Below are positions 7,535-16,501 of a DNA stretch of 63,191 nucleotides, in pieces. The stretch spans positions 1-63,191 of the forward strand of contig CASFSS010000008.1 of NCBI GenBank assembly GCA_949297445.1, given 5' to 3'. Numbering within the stretch: the stretch's first letter is position 1; the number at the start of each line of letters is the position of its first letter. The DNA comes from an uncultured bacterium (GTDB lineage Bacteria; Bacillota_I; Bacilli_A; RFN20; CAG-826). The notes beneath the pieces were generated by a model. That model had not been told where the DNA came from. It was given only the letters and a program-made list of their open reading frames with translations, and made no database searches. Position numbers and translations under genes: made by a program.

Positions 7535-10108
7535 TTATTCTCCGGTTCGTAAAGCGATTACTGGATCTTTTCTTGCAGCTATTCGCGAAGGAATTAAACC
7601 ACTAATCAATGTTAGCACTATTGAGATGGCAATAAGCGCTAAAGCCCAATACCAACTTAGGAATGCTAAATTGTATACTCCTGTTAGTGCGCCAACAATT
7701 AAATTGATTGGAATAATTAATATTAAACTAACGATTACGCCGAGCGCACCAGCGCATAAACCAATTATAAGTGTCTCGGCATTGAAGACATTAGATATAT
7801 CATTTTTAGAAGCGCCCAAACTACGCAACACACCAATTTCCTTTGTTCGTTCAATCACGGAAACATAGGTAATTATTCCTATCATTATTGACGAAACAAC
7901 TAATGAAATTGAAACGAAGGCAATCAAGACAATTGTTACTGAATTAACTATTGTCGATATGCCGCTCATTAATGTGCCTACGGTATCGGTATATCGAATG
8001 ACCTTATCTTCAGAAACCGTATTATTGTAGGCATCAATCATCAAAACAATTTGTTCTTTATCAGAAAAAGAATTTGGATAAATGTAAATTGATGATGGGT
8101 CGTTAATATCGCACACGCCAAGCGAGGACATAACAGTATCGTAGGTAATAGACATACCTCCATATGAAACAGGATAGTCTTCATAAAAGGCAATGACACA
8201 TTTTGTAGGATTAGCAGCTTGCTCGACCACAACTGGTGCTTCATCGGTAGCGGCTATCAATTCTTTTGTTAAATCGCTACGGTAATAAATCCCTGTTTGT
8301 AATGTGCCGCCTGTTTGTACATCATCCTTGATGCGCAAGATGCCGGAAATCTTAACTTCGAGAGCGCTGTTTACTACTTCTTGGCAATATACCGGATCGC
8401 TTTCAATTGGTATGGTGACGCTTCCAATATTAATCGATGAATCTTGGCTGGCGTCATACCACGTTGATAAATTTAAGCTTCCGATGTTATAACCAAACTG
8501 TTTATAAAATGCTGCGCTAACAGGCATTTTAAATGATAAATTCAAAATATCATTGAAAGTACCAGACCATTGTTCAACAGTTTCGCCATTAATAATCTTT
8601 GCCAAATCTTCAGGGTCTTTCAAACCTAGTGCGTATAAAATATAGTCATCAATATTATTGTATTTATCAACAACTAATACCATTTCGTTTGAGGAGGTAG
8701 GATAGTTGCCGGCAATGACATCGTATTGTGACAAAATAAGTTCATCATTATCAATCATTTCGTGATAAGGAGAGTATGAAGACATGATTGAAACCATTGC
8801 CGATGTTAAGGAAGAATTAATCGAGGTTATATCGTCTTCAAGAAAGGTAAAATCAATCGGATATAATTGTTCTACTGTATCGGTAGAATTACGATAAATT
8901 TCGAAATCGACATCATAAACATATTGAATAGCATTAACATATTCAGAATAATTTTTCTCAAAATCTTCACTTTCTAGGTAGAGTTTAAAAGAGGCTAGAT
9001 CATTTGTGACTTCGGAGGCCGAAAACCCTTCAAAAAACGAACCAAATAAATCATTTTGCCCTAAAGTATCACCTTCAGGATAAGCAACTTCTCCACTGCT
9101 AGAGGAGCCGCCAGATACCGAGCTTATCATTAATGACTCAATTGATAATTCGTTTTGATTTAACGTTATAGGATATTGCGATAAAGTGTTAGTTTGTATT
9201 GTATTGATGTAAGAATTAAATCCATCTGACATTGCAAGAATTAAAGCAATACCAATGATGCCAATTGAGCCAGCAAAAGCGATTAAAATAGTTCTAGCCT
9301 TCTTAGACAATAGGTTACGAAAAGAAAGAGAAAGGGCCGTCCAAAAGGACATTGATGCTTTTTTCCTTTCGCTCACAATCTCTATATTTTCGGGTTTTCT
9401 TCTTTCTATATCGGCAAGACATTCCTCATCGCTATATGGTTGAGAATCAGATGTAATAAGGCCATCTGAAAGCTTAATAATGCGGGTTGAATATTTTTTA
9501 GCAAGTTCTGGATTGTGGGTTACCATAATAACTAAACGATCATTCGAGATTTCTTTTAATAAATCCAAAATTTGCACTGATGTTTCGCTATCAAGCGCGC
9601 CTGTTGGTTCATCGGCCAAAAGAATTTCCGGATTATTTACCAAAGCACGAGCAATCGCCACCCTTTGCATTTGGCCACCAGATAATTGGTTGGGATATTT
9701 ATTTATCGAATCCTTTAAACCAACTTTTTCAAGCACTAATCTTGCTCGTTCGCGTCGCTCTTTTTTCTTGACGCCGGAAATGGTTAGAGCCAGCTCAACG
9801 TTGTTTAAAATTGATTGGTGGGAAATTAAATTATATGACTGAAAGACAAAACCAATTGAATGATTACGATAAGTGTCCCAATCACGGTCTTTATATTCTT
9901 TCGTTGACTTGCCTTCAATAATTACATCACCACTAGAATATCGATCTAAACCGCCAATTATATTTAATAAAGTTGTCTTTCCACAGCCAGAATGTCCCAA
10001 AATAGAAACAAATTCAGAACGGCGAAAATTTAAGGTAATGCCTTTAAGGGCATGAGTGGTGTTTGAAGAACTAACATAATCTTTAGTAACATTTTTTAGT
10101 TGGAGCAT
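7535..10108 (-). CDS. ABC transporter, fused ATPase and MacB/FtsX-type permease
   Basis: 857 aa. Residues 1-225 are an ABC ATPase of the LolD/MacB class: Walker A GHSGCGKTT (38-46), Q-loop Gln90, signature LSGGQ (142-146), Walker B ILLADEP (162-168) and switch His198. A membrane segment follows at about 272-293, then a large extracytoplasmic domain (about 300-700), then three C-terminal helices with the FtsX-domain sequence ERTKEIGVLRSLGASKNDI. Such mechanotransmission proteins export peptides, antibiotics or lipoproteins, or regulate wall enzymes, rather than import solutes. The start has GGAGG spaced 10 nt and overlaps the marR end by 13 bp. It is probably controlled by that regulator. The cargo is unknown. 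Confidence 0.92.
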   Translation of the reverse strand: MLQLKNVTKDYVSSSNTTHALKGITLNFRRSEFVSILGHSGCGKTTLLNIIGGLDRYSSGDVIIEGKSTKEYKDRDWDTYRNHSIGFVFQSYNLISHQSILNNVELALTISGVKKKERRERARLVLEKVGLKDSINKYPNQLSGGQMQRVAIARALVNNPEILLADEPTGALDSETSVQILDLLKEISNDRLVIMVTHNPELAKKYSTRIIKLSDGLITSDSQPYSDEECLADIERRKPENIEIVSERKKASMSFWTALSLSFRNLLSKKARTILIAFAGSIGIIGIALILAMSDGFNSYINTIQTNTLSQYPITLNQNELSIESLMISSVSGGSSSSGEVAYPEGDTLGQNDLFGSFFEGFSASEVTNDLASFKLYLESEDFEKNYSEYVNAIQYVYDVDFEIYRNSTDTVEQLYPIDFTFLEDDITSINSSLTSAMVSIMSSYSPYHEMIDNDELILSQYDVIAGNYPTSSNEMVLVVDKYNNIDDYILYALGLKDPEDLAKIINGETVEQWSGTFNDILNLSFKMPVSAAFYKQFGYNIGSLNLSTWYDASQDSSINIGSVTIPIESDPVYCQEVVNSALEVKISGILRIKDDVQTGGTLQTGIYYRSDLTKELIAATDEAPVVVEQAANPTKCVIAFYEDYPVSYGGMSITYDTVMSSLGVCDINDPSSIYIYPNSFSDKEQIVLMIDAYNNTVSEDKVIRYTDTVGTLMSGISTIVNSVTIVLIAFVSISLVVSSIMIGIITYVSVIERTKEIGVLRSLGASKNDISNVFNAETLIIGLCAGALGVIVSLILIIPINLIVGALTGVYNLAFLSWYWALALIAISIVLTLISGLIPSRIAARKDPVIALRTGE

Positions 10109-10566
10109 ATGTTTTCCTCCCTATTATGAAAATGCAATTCCATGTTTGTAAAAGTTTTTGTCAATATTCGCAATAAATGTTTGGTATCTTCTTCGCCTAT
10201 CATCGAAACATATTCTTTAGCTTTGCTAAGAACCTTGTCAGAAATTAATTTGCATGCTTCCTCACCTTTTGCCTTCAAAACATAAATTACTCTCCGTCTT
10301 TCCTTAGGATTATGAATAGTTGAAACATAACCCTTTTGACGGAGATGTCGAATAGAGCGGCTTAAAGCCTCAGGAGAAATTGATAAGCGTGAACATAAAT
10401 AATTTGGTGTGGCACTTTTCTCATTTGCATTTCCATGCAAAATTGATTCAAGAACCATACATTCTTGATTAGTCAAACCATCATCATGTTCTAGCTTAAT
10501 CGTAAATTTTCTAATCTTTAAAAATGCCACTAGCAATTCATTAGCTAACTTTTCATTTTCATCCAT
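10096..10566 (-). CDS. MarR family transcriptional regulator
   Basis: 156 aa with the winged-helix arrangement of MarR/SlyA proteins: LTNQECMVLESIL, then recognition helix SISPEALSRSIRHLRQKGYV and the wing NPKERRRVIYVL. N- and C-terminal helices would form the dimer interface. It binds DNA as a dimer and usually represses its own operon until a ligand releases it. The strong GGAAGGAG site 7 nt before ATG 10566 sets the start. The gene leads a two-gene operon with the ABC transporter (13-bp overlap), and tandem palindromes upstream are its likely operators. Confidence 0.9.
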   Translation of the reverse strand: MDENEKLANELLVAFLKIRKFTIKLEHDDGLTNQECMVLESILHGNANEKSATPNYLCSRLSISPEALSRSIRHLRQKGYVSTIHNPKERRRVIYVLKAKGEEACKLISDKVLSKAKEYVSMIGEEDTKHLLRILTKTFTNMELHFHNREENICSN

Positions 10567-10581
10567 TTTAGAACTCCTTCC

Positions 10582-10610
10582 TTAACGATGTTAATAATTA
10601 ACAATGTTAA
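10582..10610 (-). promoter_or_regulatory. Tandem palindromic operator for the MarR regulator
   Basis: Two copies of a 13-bp dyad start 16 bp apart: TTAACGATGTTAA (10582-10594, one mismatch in symmetry) and TTAACAATGTTAA (10598-10610, perfect). They lie 16-44 bp upstream of the marR start codon, where a promoter would be. The match in size to MarR sites is known for the family. The assignment to this regulator is inference from position. Confidence 0.7.
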
Positions 10611-10654
10611 TGATATTACTTTTTGAAAATGAATACTAGCAATATATTAGAAAA

Positions 10655-11587
10655 TTATTGTAAATAATCTTTTATATCGATGCCGGCTTCTTTTAAAAGA
10701 GCGTCTTGCTTCTTATAATATTTTTTAAAAAGTTTGAAATATCCTTTAGTTTGGTCGTTGACATACGGAAATTCAATCGAAGAATCGGCCAATAATTTTT
10801 TATATTTAAAGCCACCGAAATTAACGCGCCACGGATTAAGTATGCCCATATAAAAAGCATCTTGAGGACAATTAAATGCACAAGCCATACAAATGGCACA
10901 GCTGCTATGCATTTTGATTTTACCTTTTTTATTAATATATAAACTATTTGTCGGACATGATTTTAAGCATACACCACATTCGGTACATTTTTTCTTTTTA
11001 ACAAAGCATAGTTTCGAATTAATTGGCCCAGCAATCCATTCTATTCTTATAAAAAATGAAATCATTCTTGATATGGCGGAATGTTTAATGCGGAACAACT
11101 CATGATCATCAAGAACTTCTTTAGCGAACAGCTCACTCATTGCGTTCGAATAAACATACATTGATTTAATTAATCCCTGTGGGTAATTAAACATAATGTT
11201 ATATGGCATCAAGAAATGATGCTCTAATGTCAAAACATACCCTTTTTTCTTCAAAATCTTGGCCGTCAAGGCACTGGAAGAATTGTTGGCAAAAAAGGGT
11301 TCGCCTGAATTTTTGGCAATAAAATATTTTTTACCTTTAATTGCCGAAGGCGGCAACATTTTAACAAAGCCCACAAATGGTTTAGGGGCATTAAAACCAT
11401 GAATCGGATAAGAAAAGCCAACATAATCAAAGTCATTTGGTGAAGGAACTAAATCTTTATCAATTGGATAGCGAATATTATAGATGGTTGTTTCTACACC
11501 TAATTGATCAAGCTTTTGCTTTAAAAAATTAGCTACATACAAAGAATTCCCTGTGCCAGAGAAAGTGTAAATTATGCAATTTGACAT
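10655..11587 (-). CDS. Flavodoxin-like/4Fe-4S ferredoxin fusion protein (EFR1 family)
   Basis: 310 aa. The N terminus is flavodoxin-like with an FMN-phosphate loop (YTFSGTGNSLYVANFL, about 7-22). Near residues 190-245 come two 4Fe-4S binding motifs, CTECGVCLKSCP and CAICMACAFNCP. Proteins of this type (EFR1 family ferrodoxin) are presumed intracellular electron carriers linking flavin and iron-sulfur chemistry, and no partner is known here. The gene begins 5 nt after the stop of the SDR gene without a clear ribosome-binding site, so it is probably co-transcribed with it. Confidence 0.88.
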   Translation of the reverse strand: MSNCIIYTFSGTGNSLYVANFLKQKLDQLGVETTIYNIRYPIDKDLVPSPNDFDYVGFSYPIHGFNAPKPFVGFVKMLPPSAIKGKKYFIAKNSGEPFFANNSSSALTAKILKKKGYVLTLEHHFLMPYNIMFNYPQGLIKSMYVYSNAMSELFAKEVLDDHELFRIKHSAISRMISFFIRIEWIAGPINSKLCFVKKKKCTECGVCLKSCPTNSLYINKKGKIKMHSSCAICMACAFNCPQDAFYMGILNPWRVNFGGFKYKKLLADSSIEFPYVNDQTKGYFKLFKKYYKKQDALLKEAGIDIKDYLQ

Positions 11588-11592
11588 ATTTA

Positions 11593-12591
11593 TTATTTAA
11601 ATTGCTCATTGCGATAGCAAGCAATGGCCGTTTCTTTAATGGCTTCTTCGAGTCCGCCGGTTGTCATTTTTAACTCCTCGCGGGTACTAACTATATCTTC
11701 ATCTTTGATATATAGTTCTCTCGTAAGAATTTCTTTCATGGTATATTCCATATTTAAGCCAGCTTCTTTGCCGTGCTTAAATTCATCTTTGCGCATCCAT
11801 TTGCCAACAAGACCTAAAAGCCAACGAGCTGGGTGCATGATTTTTCTTTTCTTGCCAAGCAAGGTAACCATCATAATATCAAGGAAGTAGTCAAAAGAGT
11901 GATTTTCTTCACCGACTGGATAGCGTTTGCCATGTTCACCATACATCAAAGCGCCAACGCCGGCTTCACCAATATGTTGAACGGCAATCATCGTTGTACC
12001 GCCTTTCGGGAACATGATTGTCTTCTTGCCATTAGCAAAGCGGTCTAGGAAAGTATCCTTCCACAACGGCACTCGTTCGGGCATTGAACCAAAAATATAT
12101 GGTAATTCAAGAATCATTACATCCATTGTTTTTGCTTGACTAATACACAATTCGGCCTGTTCAACACGACATTTAATGTAAGGATGTTTCTCAGCGAAGT
12201 GCACATCAGGATACAAACGATCAAAATAAGCAAAATAAGAGTTATAGACAACGGCACGCTTAACGCCAGCCTTTTCCGCTGCTCTTAATGTTTTTGCACA
12301 GTGTAAAACTAACCTTTCATGGAAAAATTCATAGCTAGGAGCAGGCGGGGTAATGCGGTCGTCAGGACCGACCGAGTAAACAACACCATCATAGCCTTTA
12401 AAATAAGAAACCAGTTCTTCTTCACTCAAGGCAAACACATCGCCAAAATTTACACTAACTTCTTCAGGAAACCAGCCCGACAAATTTATATCATCAAGTG
12501 CTAAAACGCCAACTTGGTGTCCTTTTTTAAGTGCATTTAGAACGGTATAGTACCCTAATAGACCGGTTCCGCCAACAACCATAATTTTCAT
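11593..12591 (-). CDS. NAD(P)-binding epimerase/dehydratase-like protein (atypical extended SDR)
   Basis: 332 aa. The N-terminal Rossmann motif VVGGTGLLGYYT (about 5-16) binds NAD(P), and the order of segments fits extended short-chain dehydrogenases (NAD-dependent epimerase family). The usual catalytic YxxxK is not evident. The matching region reads HPYIKCRVEQAE, with Arg where Lys is expected. The protein may bind a nucleotide cofactor without classical catalysis, or use another base. ATG 12591 has GGAGG 8 nt upstream. It heads an apparent two-gene unit with the flavodoxin/ferredoxin gene. The substrate is unknown. Confidence 0.8.
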   Translation of the reverse strand: MKIMVVGGTGLLGYYTVLNALKKGHQVGVLALDDINLSGWFPEEVSVNFGDVFALSEEELVSYFKGYDGVVYSVGPDDRITPPAPSYEFFHERLVLHCAKTLRAAEKAGVKRAVVYNSYFAYFDRLYPDVHFAEKHPYIKCRVEQAELCISQAKTMDVMILELPYIFGSMPERVPLWKDTFLDRFANGKKTIMFPKGGTTMIAVQHIGEAGVGALMYGEHGKRYPVGEENHSFDYFLDIMMVTLLGKKRKIMHPARWLLGLVGKWMRKDEFKHGKEAGLNMEYTMKEILTRELYIKDEDIVSTREELKMTTGGLEEAIKETAIACYRNEQFK

Positions 12592-12766
12592 ATATATTCC
12601 TCCAAATCATATTAATTTTATCAAATTGTTAACTAAAACAACAAGTAATTGTTTATACATCGACAATTTTTGGAAAAGCGTTGAATATTTTCACACTTTT
12701 TCATTTCATGTTTTATTTGTTTTTTTAGACGCGAGTTTTATAATAAGGTCGAAAGAAGGCGATACT

Positions 12767-13099
12767 ATGAAACATTTGCTTATCGTTACACTCGAAAATA
12801 CGGACGATACAGCTCGTTTACTTTATGATTTGTCATTTAAAGGTTATAACGCTACCGTCTATTCGACAACATCATTGAAACATGTATTACACGATGAAAA
12901 TGAGGATATTCCTACTATTTTGACTCTTTCCCACCTCCTGAGTCATCGCTTTGTTAATAACACAACAATATTTTTTGTATTAGACGAAACAACCATCGAG
13001 GATGTCAAAAACCTTATTAGAAAAGATACCGACAACTTTAGAAAAGTTAAAGGTGGTATGTGGGCAGCCCCGCTAGAATTTTACGAAGGAAGCTTCTAA
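12767..13099 (+). CDS. Small PII-like protein coupled to a cation antiporter
   Basis: 110 aa from ATG 12767, which has AAGAAGG 7-8 nt upstream. A TATAAT box lies at 12739-12744, and a longer upstream reading frame has no ribosome-binding site. The pattern MKHLLIVTLENTDDTARLL, then a strand-strand region with STTSLKHVL, a helix TIEDVKNLI, and the end GGMWAAPLEFYEG resembles the ferredoxin-like PII/CutA-type trimer proteins, whose C-terminal strand closes the ligand cleft. The classical PII T-loop signature is absent. It ends 2 nt before the antiporter start, so the two are one operon, and a role as nucleotide-sensing regulator of that transporter is inferred. Confidence 0.6.
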   Translation: MKHLLIVTLENTDDTARLLYDLSFKGYNATVYSTTSLKHVLHDENEDIPTILTLSHLLSHRFVNNTTIFFVLDETTIEDVKNLIRKDTDNFRKVKGGMWAAPLEFYEGSF

Positions 13100-13101
13100 A
13101 T

Positions 13102-14415
13102 ATGAATCAAATCCTTTGCATAGCGCTCGCGCTTTTGGTTGGTCTTTTATCTACTCGTCTAATGAAATTACTAAGGTTACCAAATGTAACTGGCTTTTTA
13201 ATTGCCGGTATTATTTTTGGACCATACTGTTTAGGACAATTTATCGGTGGCTGGGGTTATGGAGACAATACGGTCGAAGCTATTTCGTGGATAAGTGATA
13301 TAGCTTTAGGATTTATCGCCTTAACCATTGGTATTTCTTTCCGCTTGGATGCAATTAAAAAAGTTGGCAAACAAGTTGTTGTCATTACCATATTTGAAGC
13401 GTTAGGTGGGGCAATTCTTGTCATTGGAGCACTATTTATTGCCTATATCTTCCTCGGCGACGAATCTTTGCCCATCGGCGTAATTTTAACATTAGGGGCT
13501 ATCGCTTGCGCAACCGCTCCCGCAGCGACATTAATGATTGTCAAACAATATAATGCTCGTGGACCAGTCGTCAATACATTGTTACCTGTCGTCGCTTTTG
13601 ACGATGCCGTCGCGTTAATAGCCTTTTCCGTTTTATTTGCAATCGGTAAATCGTTAATATTGGGCGACAATATAAGCGTTATTGAAATATTGGTTGTTCC
13701 TCTAATTGAAATTGTTTCTTCGTTAGCTATCGGAGCTGTTTTAGGTGTTTTAATCAGCCTCGGATTCAAATTATTTAAATCAAGAAATAACCGCATGATA
13801 ATGTGTATTACATCCGTTTTAGTAGTTGTCGGTTTAACAGCCCTAGCGACAACAATGGATTGGCAGATTCTCGGTGTTTCCTTTACCTTTTCAAGTTTAT
13901 TGGCCTGCATGATGACTGGCGCAATGATAGTCAATCTAAGAAAAGATTCCGTACTAACATTTGAACAAATTGATCGTTGGACTTCTCCTCTTTATATGTT
14001 GTTCTTTGTCATATCGGGTGCCAGTTTAAACTTATCAATTTTCCTTTCCGAAGGTGCCTGGGTCGTCATTATAATCGCTCTAACATACGTCATCTTCCGA
14101 GCGCTTGGGAAATGGCTCGGCGCATTTGTTTCTTCAAAAATTACCAAGGCAAACAAAAATGTTCAGAAGTATCTAGGCTTTACTCTCTTTCCACAAGCTG
14201 GTGTGGCAATTGGTCTAGCGACAACCACCAATCAAATCTTTTCGACGAACGAGTTAACCGCTTTTGCTGGTGAGTTAATTTTAACGGTGACTTTAATGGG
14301 AACAATTATCTATGAACTTCTCGGACCAGTTATTACAAAAATTGCTTTGACAAAAGCGGGCGAAATTACCAAGGAAAAAAAGACACAACCGCCAGTCTCG
14401 TCATCCGAGCAATAA
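13102..14415 (+). CDS. Cation/proton antiporter, CPA family
   Basis: 437 aa from ATG 13102, preceded by AAGGAAG at 9 nt. A longer reading frame exists, but it overlaps the previous gene. It is an integral membrane protein with about 12 helices and the sodium/hydrogen exchanger signatures GFLIAGIIFGPYCLG, ATAPAATLMIVKQY and VVAFDDAVALIAF. The paired aspartates in the last motif are typical of electrogenic CPA2-type exchangers. There is no C-terminal TrkA-N/RCK domain, so regulation may come from the PII-like protein encoded 2 nt upstream. It exchanges Na+ or K+ for H+ (the ion is not determined). The 3' end overlaps a convergent HAD gene by 15 bp. Confidence 0.88.
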   Translation: MNQILCIALALLVGLLSTRLMKLLRLPNVTGFLIAGIIFGPYCLGQFIGGWGYGDNTVEAISWISDIALGFIALTIGISFRLDAIKKVGKQVVVITIFEALGGAILVIGALFIAYIFLGDESLPIGVILTLGAIACATAPAATLMIVKQYNARGPVVNTLLPVVAFDDAVALIAFSVLFAIGKSLILGDNISVIEILVVPLIEIVSSLAIGAVLGVLISLGFKLFKSRNNRMIMCITSVLVVVGLTALATTMDWQILGVSFTFSSLLACMMTGAMIVNLRKDSVLTFEQIDRWTSPLYMLFFVISGASLNLSIFLSEGAWVVIIIALTYVIFRALGKWLGAFVSSKITKANKNVQKYLGFTLFPQAGVAIGLATTTNQIFSTNELTAFAGELILTVTLMGTIIYELLGPVITKIALTKAGEITKEKKTQPPVSSSEQ

Positions 14416-15066
14416 ATTAAGTATTTCTAAAAAATTAGATGCTATATATGTAGCATCTTTTATTAATGAATCGCCGTAATTACCATAACCATATGTCAAT
14501 ATGGCCACATCAATACCGCCATTAATAGCAAACTCGATATCAATTTTAGAATCGCCGACATAAAGCACCTCATCCGCATTTAGATGATTTTTTTGAATTA
14601 ATGATAATAAAATATCGGGATTTGGTTTTTCTTTGATACCGTCTCTTTTACCGATAACATCAATAAAGAAATGAACTGGCAATTTTTTAGCAACAATTTG
14701 CTGGGTCAAGAAATCGGGTTTATTTGAAATAATCGCTAACTTATAACCATTTTTATATAAAGTTTCTAAACCTTCCAACACATGAGGAAAAGGTTTTGTG
14801 CTTTCACATTGAAACTTTTCATAATTGACTAAAAATTGTTTTAAAAAAATCTCTTTTTGGTCGTCTGAAACCTCGAAGGGTTCTAACGCTCTTTTGGCCA
14901 TTATTAAGGCGCCACTACCAATCAATTTTTTGCCTTCTTCATAAGAATATTTATAAGTAATTCCAATCGAAAATAGAGCCAAATTAATGGCTTTAACAAT
15001 GTCGGCTAACGTGTCTAATAAAGTGCCATCCAAATCGAAAATAATAGTTTGGTATTTTCTTTTCAT
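14401..15066 (-). CDS. HAD-superfamily phosphatase, phosphoglycolate phosphatase-like
   Basis: 221 aa. Motif I FDLDGTLLDT holds the nucleophile and acid/base aspartates, motif II is ISNKPD, and motif IV appears in VLYVGDSKIDIEFA. A helical cap sits between motifs I and II, the class of Gph, PpaX and beta-phosphoglucomutase. The substrate may be phosphoglycolate, pyrophosphate or a sugar phosphate. The start overlaps the stop of the uridine kinase gene by one base (TAATG), so the two are coupled, perhaps in nucleotide or sugar-phosphate housekeeping. Confidence 0.85.
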   Translation of the reverse strand: MKRKYQTIIFDLDGTLLDTLADIVKAINLALFSIGITYKYSYEEGKKLIGSGALIMAKRALEPFEVSDDQKEIFLKQFLVNYEKFQCESTKPFPHVLEGLETLYKNGYKLAIISNKPDFLTQQIVAKKLPVHFFIDVIGKRDGIKEKPNPDILLSLIQKNHLNADEVLYVGDSKIDIEFAINGGIDVAILTYGYGNYGDSLIKDATYIASNFLEILNLLLG

Positions 15067-15692
15067 TAATCAAGTTGTTTTTTAATTAAATCCACCAAGG
15101 GAATCGCCATCTCATAAGAATTATTATTGACGCTATTATCAATGACAATGTCGGCTAATTGTTTGGTGGGAAAAATATATTTCTCTTCCATAGGAACAAC
15201 AAATTTGTTCCATTGATTAGTTATCGATTCGGGTGACCGACCTCTTTCTTTTTGATCGCGAGCGAACCGACGCTCAAAACGAATATCGCGCTTTGCGTCT
15301 ACATATACGCAAAAATCAGCTTCTTTCATTAAAGAGGGGTAATAAAAACTTAAAATGCCTTCGACGATAATAATTTTTTTAGGCTCAACGCACATTGTGT
15401 CTAATAAACGTCTATGCTCTTTGAAGTCATAGAGGGGTATTTCAACGATTTTATTATGTTTTAATGAGTTTATATGCTTAGCTAATAATTCCCCATCGTA
15501 ACTAGCTGGTTCGTCGTAGTTTACATTCGAAAAATCACCATTAGATGAAAAAAAATCGCGACAATAATTATCAAAACCCATTGTTAAAATATCATTAGGG
15601 AACAACTCCTTAAGGTAAGAAGCAATATAAGTCTTCCCAGCAGCGCTTGGGCCAGCCATAAGGATAACAAAATTGTTTTTTGCCATACGCAA
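15066..15692 (-). CDS. udk: Uridine kinase-like P-loop kinase
   Basis: 208 aa, the usual size for Udk. P-loop GPSAAGKTYIASYL (about 14-27), the substrate region FDNYCRDFF, YDFKEHRR, IIVEGILSFYYP and the lid RRFARDQKERGRS match uridine/cytidine kinases. These phosphorylate uridine and cytidine to UMP and CMP in pyrimidine salvage. A phosphoribulokinase-like relative with another substrate cannot be ruled out. It is the first gene of a two-gene unit with the HAD phosphatase. Confidence 0.85.
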   Translation of the reverse strand: MRMAKNNFVILMAGPSAAGKTYIASYLKELFPNDILTMGFDNYCRDFFSSNGDFSNVNYDEPASYDGELLAKHINSLKHNKIVEIPLYDFKEHRRLLDTMCVEPKKIIIVEGILSFYYPSLMKEADFCVYVDAKRDIRFERRFARDQKERGRSPESITNQWNKFVVPMEEKYIFPTKQLADIVIDNSVNNNSYEMAIPLVDLIKKQLD

Positions 15693-15716
15693 ATTATATC
15701 ACAAATTTTTTAGTGA

Positions 15717-16436
15717 TTATAAAACATAGAAATAGATAGAACAAAATTGTAAGACGATACCAACGAGCACGAAGAAATGAAAAATGGTATGCCACCAAAT
15801 CGAACGTTTTTTACCTAAACCATACAAGGCTGCACCTAAAACATAGGCAACACCGCCAGCTAAACAAAGGGCAAAGCCGCTTGGCGTTAAAGCATTCCAA
15901 ATCGTGATGGGGTCAAATAGAATTGATAAACCTCCGACCAAATACATCACCATTGATACGACAGCGAATTTAAACATATTGACGGAACTTAACGAAACAC
16001 CGACCGCAATACAGACATAGCAAATGGCTAGCAATAAATAACCAGCAAAGTTAGCGCCTCCAATTCCCCATAACGGATAATCGCGCATTGCAACGAGGCA
16101 AAATGGGGCATAACTTCCAGCAATCAATAAATAAACCATCGCATGATCAATGACGCGTAGCACACGTTTACCGTTATTTTTAGCAAGCGAATGATAGACG
16201 CAAGAAATGGTCATACAAACTATTATGCTAAAAGCATAAAAACTGCAGGATACAATGGCAACGATATAGTCGACTTCATCCATCGGCGGTAAATCGGAAG
16301 GATAAACACGAGTAATTTTTAGCATCATCAAGATGAGAGCCACAATGCCAAAAAGTGCTCCTAGACCGTGCGAAATGGCGTTCCAAAGTTCTTGCGATAA
16401 TTTATAGTTAGCTAAATCAATATTTTTAACTTTCAC
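15717..16436 (-). CDS. Hemolysin III / PAQR family membrane protein
   Basis: 239 aa from GTG 16436, chosen because GGAGAAA lies 4-10 nt before it. An upstream ATG (16493) lacks such a site and would add an un-family-like basic stretch. Seven membrane helices follow. Family signatures include the N-terminal SQELWNAISHGLGALFG, SCVYHSLAKN, RVIDHAMVYLLIAGSYAPFCL and the C-terminal SIWWHTIFHFFVLVG. The conserved Ser-His and His residues bind zinc in PAQR proteins and suggest hydrolase activity on lipids. Haemolysis is known only for one founding member. A hairpin sits in its leader (16457-16482). Confidence 0.88.
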   Translation of the reverse strand: MKVKNIDLANYKLSQELWNAISHGLGALFGIVALILMMLKITRVYPSDLPPMDEVDYIVAIVSCSFYAFSIIVCMTISCVYHSLAKNNGKRVLRVIDHAMVYLLIAGSYAPFCLVAMRDYPLWGIGGANFAGYLLLAICYVCIAVGVSLSSVNMFKFAVVSMVMYLVGGLSILFDPITIWNALTPSGFALCLAGGVAYVLGAALYGLGKKRSIWWHTIFHFFVLVGIVLQFCSIYFYVL

Positions 16437-16456
16437 GGCTTTTCTCCAACAAATAT

Positions 16457-16482
16457 GCCTAGTTATTCTAGGCTTGCTAGGC
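16457..16482 (-). other. Competing hairpins in the hlyIII leader
   Basis: GCCTAG (16457-16462) can pair with either of two copies of CTAGGC (16468-16473 and 16477-16482), giving two alternative stems between the end of the HAD gene and the hlyIII ribosome-binding site. There is no T-run, so it is not a typical terminator. Confidence 0.4.
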
Positions 16483-16501
16483 GATAAAATCAATAAGTTT
16501 G

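Noticed and set aside
12626-12766. N-terminal extension of the PII-like protein
   Set aside because: It has no ribosome-binding site and a TATAAT box lies within it; ATG 12767 has a good site.
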